Part shown: positions 12,198-23,553 of the stretch, piece by piece
How the letters are laid out: each line of letters opens with the position of its first letter
How positions within the stretch are numbered: the first letter of the stretch is position 1
Source: Xenopus tropicalis
Taxonomy: Eukaryota > Chordata > Amphibia > Anura > Pipidae
DNA length: 64,000 nt
Assembly (NCBI RefSeq): GCF_000004195.4
Contig: NC_030684.2
Location: 72,089,392 to 72,153,391 of the forward strand
Direction: 5' to 3'
Program-made: the position numbers and the translations under genes
The notes under the pieces: model-generated
What the model was told of the DNA's origin: nothing
Seen by the model: the letters and a program-made list of their open reading frames with translations, nothing else
Databases searched by the model: none

Positions 12198-12492
12198 GTA
12201 AAGCTGGCCATACACGCACCGATAATATCATACGAAACCCCGTTTCGTACAATATTTGGTGCATGTATGGCAAGTCAGCGAGTCAACATATCGCAGGAGG
12301 CTGCTGATATCGGTCGACTCGCCAATCAGGCAGGTTAAAAGATTTTGATCAGGGCTGAATCGGCAGAAGGAGGTAGAAATCCTATTGTTTCTACCTCCTT
12401 ATCTGCCGTTTCAGCCCTGAACGGTTAGTGGCCGATGGTACGATCTTTTGTGTGACCGATGGTGACCGGAAATCGCCACGTGTGTGGCCACC
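12198..12492. repeat. Fold-back repeat with GGCCATACAC ends
   Basis: The left end is GCTGGCCATACACGCACCG and the right end is CCACGTGTGTGGCCAC. The centre has inverted copies of GGAGGTAGAAA and TTTCTACCTCC. Related elements with GGT(G)CCCATACAC or GGTGGCCATACAC ends occur at 37636, 43579 and 55180. Confidence 0.6.
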
Positions 12493-13192
12493 TAAAAGCT
12501 GGCCACATATGTTCAGACTGTAGTTGTCTTAAAACATCATGTTTTGATTGTACATTTTAATGCAACAATCTGAAACTAACATTCAGATTGAAATTGTAGG
12601 TTTAAAGGATTGGCCTTTAATAATTGCCAAACAATTGTATAAAAGTTATGTCCCAGAAATACACTGTTGGTCACCCATGCATAGTGTCAGATAGGCAATA
12701 CATGATATCATTAAATGACAGAACCTTTCCGATCAATGAAACGACTGATCACCATGGTACGGAAACTGGCGGGACGATAATTTGGAGTTCACACACGGTC
12801 TGAAAATTGTACAAAACTTTTTCATATTATATATTATATTGGTGCCAACTTAACTAGTCACTTTTCTCCTTTATCAGGTTGAATTGCTGCACCATGGTTA
12901 CAGAGCTCATATACAGCTAGGGCCAGGGTTAAGGTTAATGTATAATAATTACTCATATCAAGAATAGTCCAAATAATTTGGGGACATTAAAATCAGGGCT
13001 AGGATAATGGTTAGACTAACATGTAACATTATTTTCTTTAATTGGCTTTAATAGTTTGCTTAGAGAATGAGCTATATCACCACTTGGATCTAACCTCTTT
13101 ATACAGATCAGGCTGTCCATATTCCCACTAGTATTTGGCTGCATTCTATGACTGGGTTCTCGGTTTCCTTACCAGCCCAGCCTATATTCTAT

Positions 13193-14291
13193 GGGGCTGA
13201 TTTACTAATCCACGAATCCGAATGGGAAAAATTCGGATTGGAAAACGAACATTTTGCGATTTTTTCGTCACCGTTACGACTTTTTAGTAACCATTACGAC
13301 TTGTGCGAATTGTCGCGACTTTTTCGTAGCCATTACGATTTGCTCGTATATTGTCGCGACTTTTTCATATTGAGTGCTCGTAAACGGCGGGCAAACCTTT
13401 GCGACTTTGCATGATTTTGGAAGCCTCCCATAGGAATCAATGGCACTCTGCAGCTCCAACCCGGCCCAAGGAAAGTCTCCCATAGGGCTCAATGGCACTC
13501 TGCAGCTCCAACCTGGCCCAAGGAAAGTCTCCCATAGGGCTCAATGGCACTCTGCAGCTCCAACCTGGCCCAAGGAAAGCCTCCCATAGGGCTCAATGGC
13601 ACTCTGCAGCTCCAACTTGGCCCAAGGAAAGTCTCCCATAGGGCTCAATGGCACTCTGCAGCTCCAACCTGGCCCAAGGAACGTCTCCCATAGGGCTCAA
13701 TGGCACTCTGCAGCTCCAACCCGGCCCAAGGAAAGTCTCCCATAGGGCTCAATGGCACTCTGCAGCTCCAACCTGGCCCAAGGAAAGTCTCCCATAGGGC
13801 TCAATGGCACTCTGCAGCTCCAACCTGGCCCAAGGAAAGTCTCCCATAGGGCTCAATGGCACTCTGCAGCTCCAACCCGGCCCAAGGAAAGCCTCCCATA
13901 GGGCTCAATGGCACTCTGCGGCTCCAACCTGGCCAAAGGAAAGTCTCCCATAGGGCTCAATGGCACTCTGCAGCTCCAACCTGGCCCAAGGAAAGTCTCC
14001 CATAGGGCTCAATGGCACTCTGCAGCTCCAACCTGGCCCAAGGAAAGTCACGATACCAAAGCTTGAATGAATCTGGAACTTTCGTACTCGGCGCAACGGC
14101 TACAAAAAAGTCACGACAATTCGCGCAAATCGTAATGGCTACGAAAAAGTTGCGACAATTTACGAAAAAGTTGCAACGGCTACGAAAAAAGTCACGACAA
14201 TTTACAAAAAAAATCTAAAAATACCGATCATTATGAAAAAAAAACGCATTCGGGCGCCTTCGGAGCGTTCGTGGATTAGTAAATGTGCCCC
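13193..14291. mobile_element. Terminal-inverted-repeat element carrying a minisatellite
   Basis: The ends are GGGGCTGATTTACTAATCCA and TGGATTAGTAAATGTGCCCC. They are flanked by TAT on both sides (13190-13192 and 14292-14294), a likely 3-base target duplication. The subterminal parts are rich in CG and in repeated variants of TCGCGACTTTTTCGTA and its inverse. The middle is a 12-copy minisatellite. No transposase is encoded; a 3-base duplication would fit a Harbinger-type element, which is inference. Confidence 0.75.
13427..14049. repeat. Minisatellite, 52-bp unit, 12 copies
   Basis: The unit contains CTCCCATAGGGCTCAATGG, CACTCTGCAGCTCCAACC and GGCCCAAGGAAAG. The spacing between successive CTCCAAC blocks is exactly 52. 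Copies differ by only one to three bases, so the array expanded recently. Short open frames across it are artefacts of the repeat. Confidence 0.93.
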
Positions 14292-14463
14292 TATGACTGT
14301 CTCTGCCTACACTAGTATCTAGTTCCCGCACTGAAACACAAGGCACAAGACACTCAGAAGACGAGAGCAGAAAGAATACACGCACCAAAGGAAAAGTGGC
14401 TCTCCTCTCTGTTTCTTTCCAAGATATAAAGTAAGCAACACAAGCATTAGCAGAGGTACTTAC

Positions 14464-14550
14464 CGTTACAGGATCCAACAAAGGCACATTCAACCACACC
14501 TGCGCGTTTTTATTTTGGGTGTGTCTGGCTAAAGATGGCAAGATTCAAAC
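14464..14550 (-). other. b3galt4: Probable non-coding first exon of B3GALT4
   Basis: On the minus strand a consensus donor (ACG then GTAAGTACC) falls at 14463-14462, and transcription from the GC-rich block at 14550-14650 would include it. An acceptor upstream of the coding exon (about 11650) would receive it. No long frame crosses it. The 5' limit is a guess; RNA evidence is lacking. Confidence 0.45.
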
Positions 14551-14701
14551 CAGGGGAAAAACCTCTCAGGAACGCCCAATGCGCCCTATAGCAACCAAGC
14601 AGCGCTCCAATAGGATGGGGCGGAAAGGCGTCAGGGGAAGCGCTCTGATCACTTCCGGGTGAGAGGCGGCTTCAGCTGCACGTTGGTTCTGACAGGACAC
14701 G
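14541..14701 (+). promoter_or_regulatory. pfdn6: Divergent GC-rich promoter of B3GALT4 and PFDN6, with PFDN6 non-coding exon 1
   Basis: CCAAT at 14607-14611, a GC box GGGGCGG at 14617-14623 and an ETS-type CACTTCCGGGT site at about 14650-14660 cluster in a CpG-rich block that stands out from AT-rich surroundings. A donor GTAATT follows base 14701, giving a short non-coding PFDN6 exon (start about 14655). On the opposite strand a GTAAGT donor at 14463 fits a B3GALT4 first exon, so the block probably fires both ways. There is no TATA box, as in housekeeping genes. Confidence 0.65.
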
Positions 14702-15111
14702 GTAATTGTGTTTATTCGGATGGGTAGCGGCAGGGAATGGTTTGTTATACTGAGTGCTGCTGTGTAATAGGGGAACTCTGTGCGTTTGCTTCATCTCCCG
14801 ACGTGTAGCGCGGTGTCGCCTTGTGCCCGGCATGTTACACAATGAATAGCGCAGAGTCGCTGGTGTAGCCTGTATTCTGTCTCTAGGGCCGTGTGTGCCT
14901 CTTGCATTGGTAATTTGTAGCTTTTGTATCTAAAACTGTGTTCAGTGTATTTACCCATTTGTACAGCACTGCAGGATGTGTATGTATATTTATATATTGC
15001 TACCTATGTACACAGCGCTGTACAACAGGTACATAGGGGATAATCCAATCATTATATACAATCATTACATACAAAGTACAATAATATAAATAAATACAAA
15101 GTTTAGTTGCT

Positions 15112-15579
15112 TTAAAGGAGAAGGAAAGGCTAATAAAGAGTTAATCTCAAGCTGCAGGCATACCCTCAGTTGTCTCAATAGTGCCCTTAAGTCTCCCCAT
15201 ATTTCACCTGTTCAGATGATCAGAAGCCAAACAGGAAGAAAAAACTCTGAGCTGTGTAAAGAAAGTTCCCATAATGCCTCGCTCCAGCACAGACACCCAG
15301 ACCAAGTGAACATGCTCAGTTAGACTATGAGTCCGCTTCCTGCTGATTGGCTCAGATTCACATTCCTAAGGCGGGGAATGAGTTATTAGCATTTTTGAGG
15401 GAGGGGGTAGCAGGAGAGAGCAGGAAGCAGAAAGCTGCGTGTCTCTGGCAGAGTAAAACAGACACAGCTAATCTTTTTTCAGAGAATTCAGTGCAGCGTT
15501 TCTGTGAGTGCTTATGGCTGTATTTACATAGACCTTTCTGATAAAGCTTACTTCGTTTTTACCTTTCTTTCTCCTTTAA
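15112..15579. mobile_element. TTAA-flanked MITE (Kolobok/T2-like), family B
   Basis: TTAA at both edges, ends AGGAGAAGGAAAGGCTAATA and TACCTTTCTTTCTCCT. Its interior (AGTTAATCTCAAGCTGCAGG and onward) is the reverse complement of the element at 44394-44934, so the two are copies of one family in opposite orientation. Confidence 0.8.
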
Positions 15580-16125
15580 AGATTGCCCAGAGTTATGTGT
15601 TAGAGAGAGAAGAGGATGGAGGTACCTGTCCTGTAGAGCTTACAGTCTAAATGGTTGGGAATTAGGTTATATGTTATAGGAGGGCTCAGAGAGGTAGTGT
15701 TTGAGTTTAGTTCTCAAGAGACTGACAGTTGTGGATCTTAGATAGCAAGGATCCGGCTAGCAGTTAAAAGATTATTTTAAGGTGGACAACACCTGTAAAT
15801 CTGCAGATCAAGCATCACAATCTTTGATTCTATATAGTTCCATGTATCTGTTCAGGGTCTGTGGATTGTAAGTGCATCCTGCTCCCTCATAGTTGTACTC
15901 ACAACCCCTCATGGTTGGGAGTTTAGGGTTGAAATGAAAGTAATGCACTGCTAGGGTTCGGAAAATCCTTTTTCTGTCTCAGGTCAGAATAGTTCTAATT
16001 CGTATGTATGTATAACCAGGCCCAGACTGGCAATCTGTGGGTTCTGGCAAATGCCAGAGGGGCCGCTGTAAGATGCCATAGACAGTCACTATTTATTTAG
16101 AGCAGTGTCTGTTTGTGCTGCCTTA

Positions 16126-16250
16126 GGGCTCTGGCACACGGGGAGATTAGTCACCCGCGACAAATCTCCCTTGTCACAGGCAACTAATCTCCCCGAACTA
16201 CCATCCCACCGGCGAAAATGTTAGCCGCCGGTGGGATGGCACACGCTGAG
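16126..16250. repeat. Half of a fold-back repeat abutting the Tc1 fragment
   Basis: GGGCTCTGGCACACGGGGAG, GATTAGTCACC and a GCCGGTGGGATGG / CCATCCCACCGGC hairpin are seen. A relative is at 29968-30058 (GGGCAGTGGCAGATGGGAG). Its end truncates the Tc1 transposase. Confidence 0.55.
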
Positions 16251-16259
16251 CAGGTGATT

Positions 16260-16912
16260 TCGGCAAATGACGGCGTAGTGTTCTACCGACAGTAACCTTT
16301 GTGGCCCCAGCTCTCTTCTGGGCTGATTCCTCACCTTTCTTATCATCAGTGATACCCCACGAGGTGAGATCTTGCATGGGCCCCAGTCCTAGGAAAACTG
16401 ACGTCTTTAGCCTTTTCCATTTTCTAACAATTAATCCAACAGTTGATCTATTTTCACCAAGCTGCTTGGCAATTGCCCCGTAGCCCTTTCCAGCCTTGTG
16501 GAGGTCCACAATTTTGTCTCTGGTGTCTTTGGACAGTTCTTTGGTCTTGCCCATGGTAGTAGTTGGAGTCTGACTGACTGTCGGGTGGACAGGTGTCTTT
16601 AAAGAGCTCAGACAGGTGCTACTAATTTAATTAATGAGTGGAGTAGAGGTGGACTATTTAAAGGCAGAGTAACAGGTCTTTGAGAGCCAGAATTCTTGCT
16701 GATTGCCAGGTGTTCAAATACTTATGTGCAGCAGTGCAATACAAATACATTCTTTAAAAATCATATAATGTGATTTCCTGAATTTTTCTTTAAATGCTGT
16801 CTCTTACAGTGGGAATGCACCTATAATGTGAATTTCAGACTCCTCCATGATTTCTAAGTGGGAGAACTTGCAAAATTGCAGGGTGTTAAATACTTATGTT
16901 CCTCACTGTATA
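16260..16912 (-). pseudogene. 5' fragment of a Tc1-type transposon with the start of its transposase
   Basis: On the minus strand the element end reads CAGTGAGGAACATAAGTATT. The transposase begins with an ATG at 16554 as [20 protein letters not shown] and continues through a helix-turn-helix ([20 protein letters not shown]) typical of Tc1 DNA-binding domains. Frame and similarity decay after about 60 residues, and the copy is cut off near 16260 where another repeat begins. The DDE catalytic domain is absent, so it is dead. A second Tc1-like end (ACAGTTGCAAGAAAAAGTAT) abuts it at 16915-17030. Confidence 0.8.
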
Positions 16913-17230
16913 TACAGTTGCAAGAAAAAGTATGTGAACCCTTTGGAATTATATGGATTTATGCACAAATTGGTCATAAAATATAATCTGAGCTGCATCT
17001 ACGTCACAACAATAGACAAAACTTTTTCTTGCAAAAAGAAATATATATATATATACACACACTCAGAGCCATAAAACAGCCCCAAGTATTCAGATTCTAA
17101 ATCCAGTCAATTTACTACACCCCAAAATTTCCACTACATGTCAAAAGGACCCCAAAACCAATACGTATAAATACACAGGCAGAACAGTGGCTTCAGACAG
17201 GACAGTTCTAGTCACTTTTTCCATTTTTCC

Positions 17231-17744
17231 AAAAGAACAGTAAAACCAAACAATGAAACTGTTTTAAAGTAATTCAGATATAATGTGTTGCTGCCCTGAT
17301 CTTCTAAAGGCAAAGACACATGGGGCGATTAGTCGCCGCAACTTTTAAAAAAGTCTTTTCTGCCATAGGTTAAAATAGAAGTTGCTGCAACTAAACACCT
17401 GCGAGTTTTCACTACGCAGATTAGTCGCCACAATTTTTTAAAAAGTTGTGCCGAGTAATCACCCGTGTGTCTTTGCCCTAAAAGTTGTGTGTTTCCATCA
17501 GAAACACTACTATATACTACTATAACTGATACATTCTGTAGAATACAATAGGAATCTTCACAGCCTGTTTTCTGCTGAGTAACCTGTGACTCTTCTCCTT
17601 TTTTCAGTTTGAATGGCTGCCCCCATGGCTACACAGCAGCTTATTTATATAAACAATAGTAGTGTTTCTGAAGCAAAACTTTTACCAGTGCAGGGAATAT
17701 TACATAATATAATATTCACTTGCTTTGGTGTTACTGTACCTTTA
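17231..17744. mobile_element. MITE family A copy interrupted by another fold-back repeat
   Basis: Diverged ends AGAACAGTAAAACC and GGTGTTACTGTACCTTTAA flank the usual interior. Between about 17306 and 17480 lies an inserted hairpin repeat with GGCAAAGACACATGGGGCGA and GTGTCTTTGCCCTA ends; a relative of that hairpin is at 44985-45193. Confidence 0.7.
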
Positions 17745-17874
17745 ACAACACAACTGATATTTAACATGACTGAATTGGTAAATGTTTTCCCTGGACTGGT
17801 CATAATTTTTTCATATTTAACAGTTTCTATATATTTGTGTGTGCTGACAGTCTAAGTATGTTATTTATAAACAG

Positions 17875-20800
17875 ATGGCGGAACAGTTACAAGAGAAGTT
17901 ACAATCCGAGATCAACAAATACCAACAGCTCCAGAAAGGTACGTATTATACTTCTATATCATCTCTCTCGTCTCTTGTTGGCTCTGTGCCTTTGTGCAGC
18001 AGATAATAATCATTCGTTTCTTAATTGATAAATGCATCACAATGATAGTTCTAATAGTGATGTTACTGATGTGCATGTGGAACAGAAGTAATTTGGTTGC
18101 TCTTTTGCTGAAGTATAAGAATTTTTTGGAGGGGAAAGAATATCTTTGAGATATGCGGTTTCTGTCTTAAGCAGGTGTTGAGCTGGCTCCCCTGCACAGG
18201 CCCAGAGTCTGGGGGATGGATGGCTTGGAGGTCAGTTAAAGGAGACATATTGGATAAATGGAAAAAACACTAATTTTGTAGGCAATTATGAATACTATAT
18301 GGTGCTGGTTTCCCTTTGGGCTAAATTTGAATACTGTCTGCAAAAATGGCCCCTTTATTGGAGCTTCCTATCCTCTCTGTCAATGTTGACGGGTGGGCGT
18401 GTCCTAAAAGTCCCTACCAGAAGCACAGTAGGAGGGGGATAGCCAATCACAGCCCTGCAGTCATGCAAGCAAAGTCAGGCTTCAGTTCAATATCAGGTCA
18501 GCCTAGCTGGCAGGAGTGCCACTGGCTCCAGAGAATTCAGCCAGCAGGAAGTGGAACAGATGGGCGGGGTTAGTGGGGTTTGGGGGAATTTTCTCAATAA
18601 ATCAGTCTGAAACACATCTTTTTTTAAGCACAATCCTTCTATTTCTAGAGGAGTATAATTCACTGGTACATTCTTAATTTTTATATGATATGTCTCGTTT
18701 AAGGTGAGATTTGGGGAGAATGTCAATTTGATATCATTGATACTGCTGGAAGCTCAGTCAGGAAAGTCAGTGTTACTTGAAATAAAACTTGCAAGATGTT
18801 TTTGGGCCCATGATTGAATGAAAGATACAGCAATATATTCATATATCTATAAGCTTGCTGTTAGCTAAGGAGGAACATTTGGAAAGTTCCAAAAGGTACA
18901 CATATATAATAGGACCAGTAACAGCAAAAATCACTGTTTTAAATATAATTGAAATATAATGTACCCTGCACTGGTAGTGTTCAGAAATGATAATACAGTT
19001 TATATAAAAAATCTGCTGTCTTCCTACAGGGGCAATTTTTTTTTTATGTATGCTGGATGAACAGATATAAACTTTAAATGTTAAAAAAAATTATAAACTT
19101 TCACTTTTTGATGTTACTTGTCCTTGAATTTTTTTTTATAGCTTTTTGTGTTTTATTGGCTGGTATTATTCTGTCATGCTTCTCTTTCTTTAGAGATCAG
19201 CAATACTATGTCAGCCAGGCAGAAGCTTGAGGCTCAGTTGACTGAGAACAACATTGTCAAACAGGTGAGTTTGAGGTAGGGGGGAACATAGTTAGCAAAT
19301 GAATGCCAATATGTATATGCAAGCACTTGTACAAGAGCAATATAAACTCGCCACATACCTCAGAGTTACATGACCCTTACAAAAGGACTCTGCATGCGTT
19401 CTTTTAATTATAAAGTAGGGATGCACCAAATACAGCATTTGGTTTAGGGTTTGGCCAAGATTCAGATCAGGCTAAACCGACGTGAACTGGCACATGCCTG
19501 GGTGAACTGAATGCAAATTCTTAAAATTGCGTGACTTTTTGTCATCCCACTGAGACAATACCAGTCTTTCCTAATTTAGCAAAGAAACACTTCTTGAGGG
19601 ACCATAATCCAATTTGTGCAGACATCTGTAATGTACTTAAGTCAATCAGGTAACTTACAAGGGTAGGTGTGATACAGGTAATAAGCTTCAACTGATAATT
19701 TTCCTACAAGGGGAGCAAATGAGCAGGGACAAATGTATTAAATGTGTAAAAATGTGTTAATCCTAATGTTTACCTGGTCTGAATTCTACACATGAAAAAT
19801 AGAAACAAAAATAATTTGTGTATATATTTAGTATAATTATTTTATTATTAATGCTAACTGCTTATTTATATTATTTGACTGCACCCATCACATACAGCAT
19901 ATTTATAGTTTAGAGAGAATACAGCCACATCAAGCAAAGTTATTGTTGGTGGAATCAGTTTTTGCTATTTGATATCTTACGCCTCCCCAAAAGCCATGTC
20001 AGACAAATTCTCAAACTGAATTGTTGTTGTATCACACTACACATGTTTACAATTGCACTGTATTAAAGAGTTGGTGAAGGTAGGGCTGGGCGATATACCG
20101 CTTAATACCGAATACCGGTGGTTTTTTTTAAAACTATATTCATTTTTCAGATACCGCAATACCGGGGTGTCAGGGTACTCACCCGTGCGGCCCGGTCTCG
20201 CGTGCGTCCTGTTGTCCGCGGGACGTTGCGCACGCGCATCCAGGTGCGCGTGCGTCAAAGCGCACGTACATGTCAAAGCGTGCACGTCCGTGATGCGCTG
20301 ACGGCGCCGGTTCTGTGCATGCGTGGGGGGTATTTAAAGCTATCAAACGCCTCCTCCTGTGCTATGTTGTCTGCGGCCTTGCCTGGGAAACTAAGCCTGC
20401 CTGATTTACCTTACGACTTTCTGTTGCCGATCCTTCGCTTGACTGATTTTCAATACTGCAGTAATTATTTTCTAATTTATTAGGAAATGGGGTTAACACC
20501 TAATCATGCATGGAAAAAAAAAATACCGTCAAATACCGTGACACCGATATAATTTTGAAAAATACTGTAATATAAATTTTTGGTCATACCGCCCAGCTCT
20601 AGGTGAAGGTTAAGTAAAAAAGACCTCAGCTCTAACATCTCAGATCTAAGTTCCTCTACTTTATACTAGGGATGAAGCAAATCCACTATTTTGGTATCCG
20701 GCCAAACCCCAAATCCATTGAAAAGATTTGGGCAAATACCAAACTGAATCCTAATTTACATATGCAAATTAGGCCACGGAGGGGGTTAAAGAGGACTGTA

Positions 20801-21572
20801 TGCTTTGCACATGGTCAAAAATTTTATAAATATATAAAAATAGTTTTTTTTAATCCAACCTTATGATTTTGTTATCTCAATTATGACAAATTGCGTCCTT
20901 TGTCTGCTGGAATAGTGGCACTGTGGGAAATAATAGGGTTTGTATTCAAAGGTAAAACTGCAATCTTAAGACAATAACCCATTTTATATAAGCTGCAGAA
21001 AGAGAGGGCAAAGACATTTTCTTCCTAATATTTCCATTAGGCAAATACATAATCATTTCTAAAATGGTCCTGGAAACTTTTTTTTTTTTTAAATGTATTT
21101 TCAAAATAAACAGGAACAGAAAAGAAGATTTCAGACATTAACAGTAATCATATTTGGCAATATATAGAATGTCGGGTAAATATAAAAAATAACAATATAG
21201 TGTGATTCTTAAGAATGAAATGTGTATGTGTGTTTCTATATATCTCTGTAGGAGCTGGCTTTTCTGGATGACAGTAACACTGTATATAAGCTGATTGGTC
21301 CAGTGCTGGTAAAACAGGACCTGGAAGAGGCAAAGTCTACTGTGGATAAAAGACTTCAGTACATTAATGGAGAAATGTGAGTAGTGTTTTTCTTTAGTCT
21401 GTATTGAGATTAATAACTGGTTTGTATAATGTTTGAATGTTTGTTTCTCAGCAAAAGATATGAGACCACACTTAAGGATATGGAGCAGCGTTCAGAGCAA
21501 CATAGGGCATCCCTTACTAAGCTTCAACAAGATTACCAGAGGACACAAGGAAAGGGGCCAGTGAAGGCCTGA
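17875..21572 (+). CDS. pfdn6: Prefoldin subunit 6, complete in four coding exons
   Basis: Coding exons 17875-17938, 19194-19264, 21252-21376 and 21452-21572; GT-AG introns and matching phases give 126 residues. The ATG is the first three bases after an acceptor (AACAG), so exon 1 is non-coding. The protein is a beta-type prefoldin subunit: N-terminal coiled coil with KYQQLQKEISNTMSARQKLE, the conserved TENNIVKQELAFLDDSNTVY and KLIGPVLVKQDLEEAKSTVD beta-hairpin region, and a C-terminal coiled coil with KRYETTLKDMEQRSEQHRAS. The length equals the vertebrate norm (about 127-129). It forms part of the cytosolic prefoldin hexamer that hands nascent actin and tubulin to the CCT chaperonin. An AATAAA is 200 bases past the stop. 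Confidence 0.96.
18236..18702. mobile_element. TTAA-flanked MITE (Kolobok/T2-like), family C
   Basis: TTAA then AGGAGACATATTGG at the left and TTTTATATGATATGTCTC before TTAA at the right. The copy at 22673-23082 is the same family in the opposite internal orientation. It lies in PFDN6 intron 2. Confidence 0.75.
20081..20601. mobile_element. hAT-type non-autonomous element with GC-rich core
   Basis: The ends are TAGGGCTGGGCGATATACCG and CATACCGCCCAGCTCTA. A perfect 8-base duplication GGTGAAGG is present at 20073-20080 and 20602-20609. The core (about 20170-20320) is strikingly CG-rich (ACGCACGC-type runs), unlike the AT-rich flanks. Length is 521 bp, with no transposase. It lies in PFDN6 intron 3. 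Confidence 0.88.
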
Positions 21573-21772
21573 GGGGCATTCAGAATAATCTATAACCCTA
21601 GACCTGGTTTTCATTGGTCATTAATGCTCCAGGACTGTGTAACCAAAACTTTGCCCACCATTTATTTTCCTGGAATACTTTTGGCACCTCCTGCCTCTTG
21701 TGCACACTGATGCCACTTCTTGGACAGTAAGAGCTTCATTGTGGAAATACTATGTCTTGAATTGTGTTGGGT

Positions 21773-21778
21773 AATAAA
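21773..21778 (+). terminator. pfdn6: PFDN6 polyadenylation signal AATAAA
   Basis: Canonical hexamer in GGGTAATAAAAATGC, 200 bases after the stop codon; cleavage is expected near 21790-21800. Confidence 0.75.
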
Positions 21779-22672
21779 AATGCTTTGACTCCGAGAGGAC
21801 TTAATCTTATCTTTCCTGGGAGAATAGCAGAACATTGCACGTAAGAAATACACAAACCATACATATAGTTTCTGAACAAATGGAACAACTCCTGACCTAT
21901 GAACAATAAGTACCAATAGAAATGTAAGAAGTGAAATTAGATACCAAGGGGCCTCCACCCAAAATAGGTTTTGTTTGTTTGTATAAGAGATTAATAATTC
22001 TAAGCAACATTCCATTATGCACTAAACAATTGAGTGGTTCAATGGTTATTTGTAAATTACATTGCTTTTAAAAGTAGTGTTTTTCTGCAGGTCTGTTAAT
22101 CTTTTGGCTTTTGTTATTGAACACCATTGAATAACTGTATAAAAAAAGTTGCTTAGAGTTACATCTTCTTTTATTATGCCAAAAAGTGTTGAACCTCTTT
22201 AAGGAAGACTAATATTTTCAGCCCAATTACTACATATTAGAGAAATTACATGACTAAAATACATTTGTGTCTCCAGATCTATTAATGGACCCATGTGCTT
22301 GGTTCGTGGCACTGGATCAGAAGTGTGTAGCGCTGGCTCCTTCTGAAAGCTCAGACTCACAATGCACTAAGATTAGGTAGAGTTAACAGTGTAAAAAGTA
22401 TACCATGAAATCATGACAAAATCCCTTTGTGAGCTCAGCAGCACCCACGCTGCAAGGGGGGTGGACGCCGATAATGGGTCTCTCAGCAGCTCCAGAGTAT
22501 GTAGCTTAAAGAAATACAAAAACGTTAAAAATCTAGTCTTTAGGAGCTTGTTTTCCAGTGGCCATGTGATTGTACATGTGATACCTGTAAGATACACACA
22601 GTTACATTTGGAACATTAACCCCTTCAATACTATATGAAAATGTCATGAAAGTCAAATTTGGTCTGTGGAAT

Positions 22673-23082
22673 TTAAAGGAGACATATCCTATAAAAATGA
22701 TGAATGTAGCAGTCAATTATACTTCTAGATATAGAATTCTCTGGATGTGCAGGGCTCTCAGTACACTGCACTGTAGGACAGGAACCAATCAGCAGCTAGG
22801 CTGACCTGATAGGGAACTGAAGCCTGTCTTTGCTTGTGTGAGTGCAAGGCTGTGATTGGCTATCCCCTTCCTACTGTGCTTCTGGCAGGGACTGTTAGAA
22901 CACTCCCACCCTTCATTTCAAAAATGGACGGAGGACTGATAGGATCTATAGGGAGCTCCAATAAAAGGGCCATTTTTACAGATAGGACTAATTTTTAGCA
23001 CAAAGTGAAACCGGCACCATATATTATTCATAATTGCCTACAAAATTAGAGGTTTTCCATTTATCCAATATGTTTCCTTTAA
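22673..23082. mobile_element. TTAA-flanked MITE (Kolobok/T2-like), family C, between PFDN6 and RGL2
   Basis: TTAA with AGGAGACATATCCT at the left and AATATGTTTCC before TTAA at the right. It shares interior phrases with 18236-18702, such as GCCAATCACAGCC in inverse. It lies in the short tail-to-tail gap. Confidence 0.75.
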
Positions 23083-23553
23083 AATCAATGTTGCTGAAAT
23101 GCTGCATCAAGAAATATTGTAGTGCCACTTCTTTAGTTGACTTCTTTAGCCCAACTTTGGATGTGTTCGTAGCCATGAGGGCTTCCCCAGCTATTCCTGT
23201 AATCCAGCATTTCTTGACAGCTTATTTATGGCTTATATGTGCTAACATTAATCAGTGCATTTACTGTGCTGAATGCTTCATTCTAATATATAGAATCAGG
23301 GCTGAACATTTTTATTAAAATAACAAACACGCCGTATGAAAAAGGTAGTTTATATGCAGAATTTCTAAGTACAGTTACAATAAACATAAATATATCAACA
23401 TCACAGATGTTTTATACAGGTGTATGTACAATAAAATGCACTCTTCCATCATCATACAAATATAATAGTGTTCTACCAATAGTGTATATGGAACGCAGCA
23501 GCACAATGACAATATACAGTCTGATGTCACTTCCGGCACATGTGTAACACGGG

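Larger units (their letters stand above)
11606..14463 (-). other. Probable intron 1 of B3GALT4, repeat-filled
   Basis: Contains a fragment of MITE family A (12050-12195), a fold-back repeat (12198-12492) and the large TIR element with an internal minisatellite (13193-14291). The stretch 12500-13190 shows nothing I can name. Confidence 0.45.

Noticed and set aside
13148..14218. Open frames across the minisatellite element
   Set aside because: Artefacts of the 52-bp tandem unit and of the CG-rich terminal repeats.
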